A DNA stretch of 64,000 bases from an uncultured Prevotellaceae bacterium. GTDB taxonomy: Bacteria > Bacteroidota > Bacteroidia > Bacteroidales > Bacteroidaceae. Made by a program: the position numbers and the translations under genes. A model generated the notes under the pieces. That model saw only the letters and a program-made list of their open reading frames with translations, had not been told where the DNA came from and did not search any database. Every line of letters begins with the position of its first letter. Within the stretch, counting starts at the first letter, position 1. Below, one piece after another: positions 34,878-44,900 of this stretch. The DNA lies in the NCBI GenBank assembly GCA_902794405.1, contig CADBHI010000006.1:1-64000 (forward strand). The letters run 5' to 3'.

Positions 34878-35498
34878 ATGCCAAGAAAGAAAACTGGATT
34901 CCTGTATGAGGTACACCCGACGCCTGCCAAGGGTAAGGACGGGGGAAACATTGTCTATGCCAAGCCTGCCAAGGGTAGGAAACTGAGCATCGAGGCTGTC
35001 GACGACTATTGCGCCCGCCACCACAGCCTGAGAAGCGGCGAACTGAAACTGGCGATGGAGGAGTTTGTGAAGGCTGCCGGTGCCCTGATGGCTCAGGGCT
35101 ATCGAATCGACACGCCTATCGGGTCGTTTGCCCCGAAGCTGACGCTGAAGAGGGAGGTGACGAACCCCGACGACGTGAAGGACAGCGACGTCGTGCTCGA
35201 CGGGGTGGAGTATATCCCCGGCAAGCATTGGGACGAGGCCATCCAGAAGTGGCTCTTCAACGGTTTCACCCGGGTGGAAAATCCCAATACCCAGGTGTTA
35301 GTGAACGACGCGGAACATCTGGAGCATGCTTTGAAAGAGTGTTTGAAGCGTGGCTACGTCACCCCCAAGCGTTTCGCCTTTTATGCCAATCTAACGCTGT
35401 ATTCGGCCCGTAAGCAGCTGGAAATCTGGACAAAAGGTGACAATCCGAAGCTGATGCGGACGAAGATGGGACAGTCGTATATCTATACAGAAATTTAA
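34878..35498 (+). CDS. HU-like DNA-binding protein (Bacteroidetes HU-HIG type)
   Basis: This is a 206-residue basic protein. The first 125 residues follow the HU-like pattern of Bacteroidetes: VDDYCARHHSLRSGELKLAMEEFVKAAGALMAQG, then PIGSFAPKLTL in place of the HU arm region. The C-terminal part (LKECLKRGYVTPKRFAFYANLT) looks like a helix-turn-helix. Such proteins commonly lie next to VirE_N/primase genes in Bacteroidetes, as here, but their exact role is not settled. The long repeat-rich gap downstream separates it from the VirE-like gene on the same strand. Confidence 0.85.
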   Translation: MPRKKTGFLYEVHPTPAKGKDGGNIVYAKPAKGRKLSIEAVDDYCARHHSLRSGELKLAMEEFVKAAGALMAQGYRIDTPIGSFAPKLTLKREVTNPDDVKDSDVVLDGVEYIPGKHWDEAIQKWLFNGFTRVENPNTQVLVNDAEHLEHALKECLKRGYVTPKRFAFYANLTLYSARKQLEIWTKGDNPKLMRTKMGQSYIYTEI

Positions 35499-35503
35499 AA
35501 AAC

Positions 35504-35611
35504 TGTGCCCCTCTGCCCCTATTTGCTTTAAATGTCTGTTAATTAAATATTTAGCAGGGGCACTTCTGTATAAAATAGGTGCCCCATAGTGCCCCTAAGG
35601 TGCCCCACAAT
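35504..35611. repeat. Cluster of (G)TGCCCC motifs downstream of the HU-like gene
   Basis: TGCCCC or its complement occurs repeatedly (near 35505, 35513, 35556, 35572, 35579, 35589 and 35601). A matching cluster lies after the VirE-like gene at 38530-38640, so the gene is bracketed by these motifs. Confidence 0.6.
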
Positions 35612-35625
35612 ATTTTTCAACAAAA

Positions 35626-35713
35626 GCGTTTGCGTATACCCAAACGGTTGTTTGGGCGTACGCGAACGGTTGTTTGGGTATACGCAAACAGTTGTTTGGG
35701 CATACGCAAACGG
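35626..35713. repeat. Four copies of an 18-bp near-palindrome, three as 22-bp tandem repeats
   Basis: Three direct 22-bp units at 35648, 35670 and 35692 share the core GTTTGGGTATACGCAAAC with small changes. A fourth copy lies inverted at 35626-35647. The core differs from its own reverse complement at two positions. The layout resembles iterons or a multi-site operator. Confidence 0.8.
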
Positions 35714-35967
35714 TAATAACTCGTAGCTTAACTCCCTGTTTCCTGCCGCTTTTGTCCCAGTTTGGCGGTACTTGTTCCTCAAGAACATCCTGTCAGCGAA
35801 GAAGTTCTTGCTTTGGCAAGCGGCAAAGCCGAGTCCTGACCCCGCCATTACCCCACCCCTAACCCCATTCTTTGCAAGCAAAGCGAACAAGTTCGAGCGC
35901 CCGAGCGGAGCTCGCCTACCCATAGCCTTTCCCCTCCCATCTTAGGGGAAAGGCTACTTTAACTTAA

Positions 35968-36290
35968 CCCCTCCCATGTAGGATACTTCCCACCGTTCTC
36001 CCCTCCCATCGTAGGATACTCTCCACCGTTCTCCCCTCCCATTGTAGGATACTCTCCACCGTTCTCCCCTCCCTTGTAGGGGAGGGGCTGGGGGTGGGGT
36101 CAGTATCAGTATCTACCTCTCTGACAGGTTATATCTACACTGTCCCAGCCTTACACCCCGCCCGGCCTTCACCCCACCCCGCCATCACCCCACCCCTAAC
36201 CCCTCCCCTAAGATGGGAGGGGAAAGGCCATGGGTGGGGAGTTGAGGGGAAAGGCCATGGGTGGGGTGTCGAGGGGAAAGGCGGGTTCTT
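35968..36290. repeat. REP-like GC-rich array upstream of the VirE-like gene
   Basis: CCCCTCCCAT-type units start at 35968, 36000, 36033 and 36066 (period 32-33 bases, each with 'GTAGGATACTyyCCACCGTTCT'). They end in a REP arm (GTAGGGGAGGGGCTGGGGG, 36076-36101). At 36180-36290 the complementary orientation follows, with tandem AAAGGCCATGGGTGGGG units. Together with 35626-35713 this fills the 928-base gap between the HU-like and VirE-like genes. No coding sequence is supported there. Confidence 0.78.
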
Positions 36291-36413
36291 GCCTTCTTGC
36301 TTTGGCAAGCGTCTCCTGTCGTCGCCGAGCGGCAAGCGACCTAAGGTCGAGCGGACGACTGTCATTTCAATTCTTTTAACTTAAAAACTATACGGGAATT
36401 GCGTAAATAATCG

Positions 36414-36421
36414 TAACTTTG
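36414..36421 (+). promoter_or_regulatory. Predicted -7 element of the VirE-like gene
   Basis: TAACTTTG followed by CAG, ending five bases before the ATG at 36427. The mRNA may be leaderless unless translation starts at the internal ATG (residue 10). Confidence 0.55.
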
Positions 36422-36426
36422 CAGAC

Positions 36427-38520
36427 ATGAAGATAACGAAGATAAAAACGACGATGGGGCAGTTCGGCAGCCCCATTGCAACCGAACTTAGCGACATCGT
36501 GGAACGGATGCGCTCGCCGAGAACCAAGGAAACTGCCGACCGCATAGCAGCCATCGCCCTCCACTCGCGCCTCGCCATGCAGCAGGGTGCACCGCGCTAC
36601 ATGCTGGCCGACGCAAACCGGCTGCCGTATCTGGCGTTCAGCGTCACCTTTGGCAACCGAAGTCTGAACAACCCTAACGCCCTCACGGGTCTGATCCTGC
36701 TGAACATCCCCTGTCCGCAGGGCACTACCCAGATCAGCGAGATGCGTCGGCGGGTCAGTCAGATACCCTACACGCTGCTCGCCTTTGCCGGCGTCAGCGG
36801 GGTGACGCTGAAGGTCGTCGTGAGGTGTGAGTGCAGCAACGTGAATAGCCCCGACGACTTCCTCGGCTTCCTGCGCGATGCCCATGAGAGTGCCGCCCGG
36901 CTCTACACGTCGTTGGCCATGTGCAACCTGCTTGTGGAAGAGCAGACGCTGACCCGAGGCTGCAGGATGAGCTACGACTCGCAGCTGTACTATAACCCAG
37001 AGGCACTGGCCATGCCGGTGGTGCGCGAGGTACACGACCCGTTGGAGGACTACGAGGGAACCGAGGTCAACGACGAGGGGGTGGTCGTCGTTTCTCCCGA
37101 CGACAATGTGTTTGAACGCATTGGGATGGCCTTCCAGACCTGTCTCTCGAAAGCCATCGACGATGCCGGCGGCGAACCCGAGGCCTGTCTGCAGACCCTT
37201 GCCGACTACTGTCACAAGGCCTGTCTGCCGGAGGAGGGTTGCACGGTACGCGCTGCGTGGAACGCCCGTTTCAAGACGTTGGGTACCGACCTTATCCGTA
37301 AGGTGTTCCGCAACGCCTACAAGAATCCTTACAACGGACGGCCCATCTCACAGATGAACGAGAAGGAGCGTGTCATGCGCAGCATCGAGGACTTCCTGTC
37401 TCGGCGTTACGAGTTGCGTTTCAACACCGTGAAGCAGACCACCGAGTTCCGCCCCAACGACCTGCGCTTCAGGGAGTGGCGCCCGTTGACCGACCGTGAG
37501 CTGAAGAGCATCGTGGTGGAGGAGATGAAGGAGGGCGGCGAGAGCTGGATCAACGACATGAGGACCTACATCGAGTCGGCCCACATCAAGGACTACAACC
37601 CCATCCACGAGTTCCTGGCCGGCTGCGGCAACTGGGACCGTAAGACCGACTACATCGGCGACTTCGCCCGCCGTCTGCCCACCAACTACGCCCGCTGGCC
37701 GCAGTACTTCCACCGCTGGTTCTTGGCGATGGTGGCCCAGGCCCTGGACCTGAACCGCGACTACGGCAACTCGATGGTGCCGCTGCTCATCGGCGAGCAG
37801 GGTTACCTGAAGACGCAGTTCTGCAACCACATACTACCCCCGTCCATGCGCGAATACTATATGAAGGACATCAAGATGGACAATGCCGAGCAGGTGGAGC
37901 GTGTGCTCGGCCGCATGTGGCTGGTCAACATCGATGAGTATGACTCGAAGACCCAGCGTGAGCAGGCCAAGATCAAGCGACTGCTCACCGAGAAGGAGGT
38001 GCAGGTGCGGAAAATGCGTTCCGACCAGTACACCATGACGCCGCGCCTCTGCTCGTTCATCGCCACCACCAACGACCCGACGCCGCTGCCCTCGGGCGAC
38101 GGCACCCGCCGCTACCTCTGTATCGAGGTGACGGGGCGTGTCAACATGTCGGGCGATATACCTTATAAGCAGATGTATGCACAAGCCGTTGCCGAGCTGC
38201 GCGACCCCGACTGCGTCTACTGGTTCACCAACGACGATGAGCGCGACATTCAGCAGCACAACTGCCTGTATCAGCAGGAGTCGGCCCCCGAGATGGTGCT
38301 CAAGCAGCTCTTTCAGCCTTCGAAGCTGCATAAGAAAGACTTTTTCTGGACCACTGCCGCCATTCAGCGGGAGCTCGGCAATCACCTGAAGGCTGCCGAC
38401 GTGCCCACCCTGGCCCAACTCAGTGCCACCATCAAGAGGCTGCGCTGGGAGCGAGTCAAGAACCGCGGCATTCGAGGCTATTATCTCGAGCTGAAAGGGG
38501 CTTCTAACAAACAAAAATAG
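36427..38520 (+). CDS. VirE_N / VapE-like (BT4734-type) primase-helicase protein
   Basis: The 697-residue protein has an N-terminal VirE_N/BT4734-like domain (about residues 45-190: YLAFSVTFGNRSLNN, QISEMRRRVSQIPYTLLAFAG). The C-terminal VapE-like superfamily 3-type helicase domain follows. Its Walker A is GEQGYLKTQF (about residue 455), Walker B VNIDEYDSKT (about residue 500), and a sensor/Arg region IATTNDPTPLPSGDGTRRYLCIE (about 555). Family members are associated with mobile elements and virulence-associated loci in Bacteroidetes; a replication-initiation role is inference. It is GC-rich compared with the surrounding intergenic AT tracts and is flanked on both sides by near-identical repeat arrays. 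Confidence 0.85.
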   Translation: MKITKIKTTMGQFGSPIATELSDIVERMRSPRTKETADRIAAIALHSRLAMQQGAPRYMLADANRLPYLAFSVTFGNRSLNNPNALTGLILLNIPCPQGTTQISEMRRRVSQIPYTLLAFAGVSGVTLKVVVRCECSNVNSPDDFLGFLRDAHESAARLYTSLAMCNLLVEEQTLTRGCRMSYDSQLYYNPEALAMPVVREVHDPLEDYEGTEVNDEGVVVVSPDDNVFERIGMAFQTCLSKAIDDAGGEPEACLQTLADYCHKACLPEEGCTVRAAWNARFKTLGTDLIRKVFRNAYKNPYNGRPISQMNEKERVMRSIEDFLSRRYELRFNTVKQTTEFRPNDLRFREWRPLTDRELKSIVVEEMKEGGESWINDMRTYIESAHIKDYNPIHEFLAGCGNWDRKTDYIGDFARRLPTNYARWPQYFHRWFLAMVAQALDLNRDYGNSMVPLLIGEQGYLKTQFCNHILPPSMREYYMKDIKMDNAEQVERVLGRMWLVNIDEYDSKTQREQAKIKRLLTEKEVQVRKMRSDQYTMTPRLCSFIATTNDPTPLPSGDGTRRYLCIEVTGRVNMSGDIPYKQMYAQAVAELRDPDCVYWFTNDDERDIQQHNCLYQQESAPEMVLKQLFQPSKLHKKDFFWTTAAIQRELGNHLKAADVPTLAQLSATIKRLRWERVKNRGIRGYYLELKGASNKQK

Positions 38521-38529
38521 CAAAAAGGG

Positions 38530-38800
38530 CCGAAAGGGGGCACCCAGGGGGCACCTTGGGGGCACACTTTTTGGCATACAGTGCCCCCCGCAACCCATTC
38601 ATTATCAATTCGATAATTGAAATAGGGGCACGGGGGCACACTTTTTTTGTTTTTTTTCTGCCGGAAGAGGAGTGAATTGTCACCTTTCCCCTCCCATCGT
38701 AGGATACTCCCCACCGTTCTCCCCTCCCATGTAGGATACTTCCCACCGTTCTCCCCTCCCATCGTAGGGGAGGGGCTGGGGGTGGGGTCAGGATCTTCTT
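38530..38800. repeat. TGCCCC cluster and REP-like array downstream of the VirE-like gene
   Basis: GGGGGCAC-type motifs (38535-38640) are followed by a T-rich run. CCCCTCCCAT units start at 38688, 38721 and 38753 (period 32-33), closing with GTAGGGGAGGGGCTGGGGG and 'GGGGTCAGGATC'. The array is almost the same as 35968-36105. From 38840 to 38940 the gap holds degenerate CCCCGCCC/GGGGCGGGG palindromes. No gene is supported between 38521 and 38960. Confidence 0.78.
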
Positions 38801-38960
38801 CGCTGACAGGGTATTAACCTCGGTTTTTACCTCTTCACCCCGCCTTCACCCCGCCCCCAACCCCGCCCCTTAGAGGGGTGGGGAGTCGTGGGGAAGGGCG
38901 GGGTGTAAGGCCGGGGGGGAGTCGTGGGGGCGGCGCCGTCAATCCACAGGGCTTGGCCCT

Positions 38961-41900
38961 TTACTTCACTGAAAGCTTCTTGGTGAAGCGAATCTCAGAA
39001 GGCTGGACGATGTAGACACCGGCATTGTAGATGCTGGTTTCAATGGTTTCGCCCGGCTTGATGGTGAAGCTCCTGACAACAATGCCGTTGGTGCTGACGA
39101 TGCGCACATCCTCAGTGTAGGGCAGTGTTGAGGTGACCACTATCTTGTGGCGGCCGGCAGTGATGGTGAGCGTGCCGTCAACGCTCTCCTTGCGCTTCTT
39201 CTCTGAGTTTTGAGACTCTGATTCCTCGTCATCGTTGATGAAGAGAATGCTGCGTACAACGCGGGCTCCGCTGTTGCCAGACGTGACGGTGAAGTACGGC
39301 CTGAAGGGCACGGCAGCGGTGCCACCGGTAGCCGTTGCGATATAGCGGTTGCCGTTGGTATTCATCATGTAACCTTCTATCTTCTTGCTCATGTAGTTGG
39401 GCGTAAAGGTGTAGCCGTTATGAGCCACCTCGCCAGAGGCCAGTTCATCGTCGCTGACGCCGATGGTGAGTGCGTCACCAGCTGCGGAAGGTGCGGCGGC
39501 GAAGGTGATGGTCTGCTGACCGAGCTTGACGGGTTTCGTGGCGGCCGTGGTCTTGGCCTCGAACTGTCCGCTGAGGTCAAACTCGTAGTAGGTCTTGCCG
39601 GGGAAGCCGATGATATAGGGCTTGCCGTTAGCCAGTCGCGGATAGCCTTTGAGTGTGCGGCTGGTGTCGTAGTACGTCAGCTGGTAGGTGTCGTCGTTGG
39701 CATCCTTCTCGTGGTGACCGGAGGCGTTGTCGGCACTGTAGTAGTAGTCCCAGAGGAAGGTGTTGGTCACCGTCTTGTCGGCCTCGTCATTGTTAATAGC
39801 AGCAGGATAGCGGAACAAGGCTTCAATCTCATCCTCACTGAGGGTGTTGGTGAGTGATTTGGAAATGTCCTGGTATTCGCGCAGCCAGTACTCATGGTTA
39901 ATCTTGGCAGGATTCGTGTTGTGACTGTTGGCGCTGCCACCGTAGAAGTGGGTGATTTCACCCTTCTGATTGGTGGTGACGAGGTCGGCGACGAAGGGCA
40001 ACGAGACATCGTCCCAGCCCTTGGTCATGTCAACATAGCGGTCGGGCCTGCGCTGGTACCACATGCGTTCGCCGGTAACAAACTGGTAGCTGATAGGACA
40101 GTTGAAGTCTTTCTTATCGATGAGCAGATGATCGCCGTCGGCCGTCAAGTCGCTCTGCACGAGGTGGCCATGTATGCCCATGAGCTTTGATGACTCTACA
40201 GCGGCAACCCGCTTGTATTCCGTGTGCTCGGCAGATGCCGATGGTTCGGTCTTGTCCTTGTAGTCGTCGTAGTCCGGTTCGGTGAAGTAGTCGTTGAGCA
40301 CGGTATAGGTCTTCAGGTTCCCGGCCTCTGACGGTGCATAAGCCAGCAGGTTGGGCGTCTCATCGCGGTTGTTGATGCTCTCCAGACCGTCGTCGTCGAG
40401 CAGCGGTGCGTAGAACTTTCCGCCCTGTAACCCCAGCTTATAGATTCCACTGGCCGCATTGGCCTCATGAGTCCCACTGGCCTCACTGTGGGTGTCGCCA
40501 TGCCCGGCAAAGTCGATAGCCGTCATGTTGGGGTAGGCCTCCTTCACATTCGGGTCGTTTTCATTCTGTCCCTTGGAGTAGGCCACCAGGTTGCACCACG
40601 GGTTGAAGTGGGCCACGTCCATGACTTTCGACTGGTAGTAGGCAGGTGCACGGTATACGCGGTTGCTCTGCTCGCTCTGTACCAGGCGGCCTTCGTTCTT
40701 GTAGAGGTGCGACGGCACGTCTTCGTGGGCCTTTGTCGTATAGTCGTAGGTCAGCATCTGTCCGAAGAAGAGGTAGTCATCGGGCCAGATGGGCGAGAAC
40801 CGGGTCTTACCCAGGTTGTCGGTGTACATTCGCTCCTCTACCTTCTCGGGTATCTTGCCGTCGGCATAGCGGAAGTCGCCGTCGGCATAGCGCTCCTCAA
40901 CGTACTTCAGCTTGCCGGCGTAGCCCGATGAGCAGTATTCGGGATGTGAGTCGTACTTACCGTCGTCATGGCGCGTCAGGGTGCCGCCTTCGTCGGTGAA
41001 GTAGCTGTACACTGTCGGGGTGCCGCTGTGCGTCACATGGTCGTTGTAGCGCTTGTAGAGGTAGAAACCGTTCAGGTTGTAGGCCACGGTACCATTGTAG
41101 AACGCCTTCTCGGGCATGGCCTTGGCGGGACCAGCCTTATAATAGTTGGCTAATGGTACTAACGGGCCTGACGGGTTTTCCGGGTCTTGGACTAACGGCG
41201 CCTCCGGGTAGTAGCAATTGACTACCTGATAGCCGCTTGAGGCCGTGGGATTACCGAAGACGGCCTTGACGGCAGCACTGCCGGTGGCGAATCCGCTGGT
41301 GGCGCTGGTCTTCACCCAGCAGTTTTCTACATAGCCCTCGCCGGTATTGACGATACCTGCTTCGGTGAACGAGCCCGTCACGCCGAGGTTATAGATACTA
41401 CCGCAGAGTTTCTCGAACAGTGAGTGGTCGAGGCCGTTGATGGAGTAGCCGTCGCCGTGGAGGTTGCCCTCGAAGCAGTGTGTGGCGTCGCCGATAGGTG
41501 TCCACGTGCCGGTATGGTTGACGTTGGTATGGAGTATGAACTCCAGGTCTGCGCCGCCTTTGACGTGCGACTCGAGCAGGGCGTGGCCCTTGAAGGGGCT
41601 GTCTGCATTCGTTGTCTTGTCAGTAGTGATGAGACCGTCCTCGTCGAGATTGACGGTGTTCTCATCGAGCAGACTGAGGTCGAAGAGCGACTTCAGCTCG
41701 GTGGCTCCGTCCTCGGGATTGGTGATGTAGATCTTGGAGTCGGACAGATTCCTGCGCTGCACTTCAGGCTCGTCCACGTAGTAGTGGTGGTCGGTATCGG
41801 CCAGGACCTTGGTCAGGTCGTGGTAGTTGGCCACGCTGACGGGCACGTGGTTGGAGTAGGTCTCACCGAGATAGGTCTTGGCGAAGTAAGCCACGTAGTA

Positions 41901-44900
41901 TCCGTTCTGATACCAGTAGAGCAAGTCGCGGTTGGGCGTGTAAGGTATGCCGTTGGTATGGCTTTCGGCATCGTCCAGGTTTCTGAACAGCTTCCATCCG
42001 CCGCCGGTCACCTCGTAGGCACCCGGTTTGACGTTAGGCTCATATAGTCCGATCTTGGTGCCGGGCAGCACTATCTGGGGTACCTGGATATCTTCAATCT
42101 CAGGAATACCGCTCTTGAACTCCACGTGGATGTTCACCACATGGCGTTCGCTGATAGGTGTCAGGTTAAGTCCCGACTCGTCAGTCTCCTCGTAGTCGTA
42201 TTGGTAGATGACGGTGATGATCTTCTCCGTGGAGAGGTCATAGATGTCAGAATTGCGGGCCACGTAGAGGGTGCTGATCTCGGTAGGAGCCACACCGTGG
42301 ATGGTGAAGTTCTTCTGCTTGTTGACAAGGTTCTTGTAAGTGCCTTCCACGCCATCAGCACCTTCTGCGATGACAACGCCAACGGGGACTGTTGCCCCGA
42401 CTGCATAAGTCTGATTGTTGTATGTAGTGATGGATTTTCCACTGCCGTTTTCGCCTATCGTATAGCTCTCGCGACAGTAGTAGAATTTCTTGTTGGCATC
42501 ATCGCTACTAAAGGTGAGGGCGGTAACCAGGTCTTTATTGGACAGTCCATTGTAAACCGAGGCTTCAATGGTCTGGCCTACAGCGTATGGCGTGTTACCC
42601 ACCACAAATGGGGTGTTGACTACATAATAGGTACCTGCAGCATCAACATCGATAGGCGTATAGTGGCGCTGCTCGTTGGGCAGCTTTTCGTATTGTATAC
42701 GCGTGTATGTCGTTCCGTTGGCCAGTGTAACGCCATTGTAGGTCGCGGTTTCACTACCATTATAGGTGGCCTGATAGTCGATGGGCTTTTTAACGGAGTA
42801 GCCTGCGGGGTTGCCCGTATTCACATCGTTGATATCATCTTCACTCGTGTAACTTGTTCCGTCGTACTGGTACTTCTTGCCTTCGGAATAAGCGCCTCCA
42901 GTAGTTGGGGTCAGATAGTCCTTGTCGATAAGCAGGTCGAAGGCATCGTAGTTGAACTCGAAGTTACTGCGGTCTGCAGGCGACATGGCGCTCCAGGCCT
43001 CCAGTCCACGATAGTTATGGCCTGCTTCATAGTAGTTGCCGCCATAGAAACCTTCCGTGGTGCAATAGTAGGCCGGTATCACGCTACTTCTGATAGTCGT
43101 TTCCAGCGACGGGAAGCGTTCCGCGTATTTGTCTATCTCAGCCTCCGTCATACAAGTGTTGAGATAGATGTACTCCGTATCAGAAAGCTTCATGGTGTTG
43201 GTACAGATGTAGGCAGGAGCCACGTAACCCGTCATGGATGCGGCAGCCGTCGCAGACACGGTCTTACCGGGGTACAGGTGCTGATCGCCGGCGATGTATT
43301 CTTTTGTTACGATGTAGGCGGGCTTAAACTGTGCCTGAGTAGTAGTGAGACCGGTTTTCGTCATGCTCTCATAGTTGTCATAGACAGTCTTTGAGATGAT
43401 GTTGCTCTCCTTGTATTCACGTTGTCCGTAGACACCTGACGCATTATTCTTAATGTGGTAGGTTGGACCGCCTTCGTAGCCAGTGCCACCCGTCTGGTTC
43501 TTCTCGCGCGCCTTGGTGACCGTTCCATCTCCGTCATGGTCATCAGCCACTTCTGTGTACCACTTGTTCCAGTCCGTGGGGTTGTTCACTTGGTAGGTCA
43601 GGATGTAGCCCGTGTCGTGGCTCATGTTGTTGGAGGAGCGGAAGAAGAAGTCGAAGTCTTTGTCGGTCTTCACTACACCGTTCTCCTCATAGGTGACGGT
43701 GGGGTCAGAATCCTTCAGACTATTATACTCGCTAGGCAGCATCACGGTACCGGCCGGATAGGGGGTATCGCCAATCTTACAGTCGGCAATGGTGACATAC
43801 GTCTCCTTGACGAACAGTTTCTTGTCTTTATCGCTCAGCGTGTACCAAGTCCAGTAGCTGATGGGGTCGTTCCGCTTGTAGGTCACGTCGTTGATGGTGA
43901 TGGTATGTTCACCTTCGAGCTCCACATTATTGGTCTCGCTGGCGTAAGACGAGTAGTAGGCATGGAGGTTGGGCTGCACGTTCAGCAGCTTCATGGTGCC
44001 GTGTGAGGCAGCCGTGATGGTCAGCGGAAGGTCTACCGTCTCGCTATAGGCATTCGGCGTACCGGTATAGGCCGAGATATACTGGTCGTAGACGTAGACG
44101 TCGCCCTTGATATACCAATAGTGGGCGGGTACGCCGTCGGCAGTCTTGTACCTGCCGCTGATATTGTAGCAGTCGTCGATGATGGTCTGTGTACTATGTA
44201 CGAAGTTGCCCGATGTCTGCCACACCTCCTTGTCGTCATCGACAGTGGCATAGCTGAACTGGGCCTTGGAGACGGCTCCTTGGTTCAAATTGGTCAGGGT
44301 GGTTTGTGTCTTACCCGTAGGGGTACGCTTACCGTGCTCGTTCTTGGCATAGACGAAGCCGCCACCGACGCCCGTCTGCACGTTGATGAGGTCGAGCTCG
44401 ACAACGCCCGTGATGAGGCCCCAGTCCTTCTGGTTAAGTTCTTTACCGGTGCTCTTTTCTGTGGTCAGCTCTAAGTAGACACCCGATGCCAAAGCCACCT
44501 GATTGGCGCTGTTGGCATTGTTGCGCTTGCGGTCGTTGGCGTGGGCTGCCTTCCATTGAGCGTAGGTGGCTGTATTGTAAGCATAGGTATTCCCGTTTAA
44601 CGTAACGCTGGCTTGGTATGTCGTTTTATCTTTATTGTCGCTGGTTCGTACGCCAGTATGGAAGTCGACGTCGCTGGTCAGGGCGCCAAGGAAGTTCACG
44701 GTGTTATAGATACCGAAGTAGTTGCCGTGGCCGTATTTCTGGTTGAGCGACACCTCACCGACACGGTTGATGGTGTACTGGGTGAAGTCAACAATCTCAG
44801 GTACACGGTCTTGGGCTCCCTGCAACACCATACGGCTGCCGAAGACGCCGCAGAAGTCGGCACGCTGGATGGTATTCATGATACGTCCGGCATAGCGCGA

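Noticed and set aside
35968..36105. Possible CRISPR array (regular 32-33-bp period)
   Set aside because: The whole period is repeated with no unique spacers, there is no cas gene, and the array ends in a REP arm.
36388..37215. Long antisense reading frame over the VirE-like gene (also 37348-37830 and 37834-38598)
   Set aside because: These mirror the codon bias of the GC-rich VirE-like gene, have no recognisable domain and no promoter, and the sense frame has clear motifs.
42126..43394. Long plus-strand frame opposite giant gene 3 (also 45768-46811, 44613-45326)
   Set aside because: They are shadows of the repeat-rich giant gene; the predicted proteins are low-complexity and lack family features.
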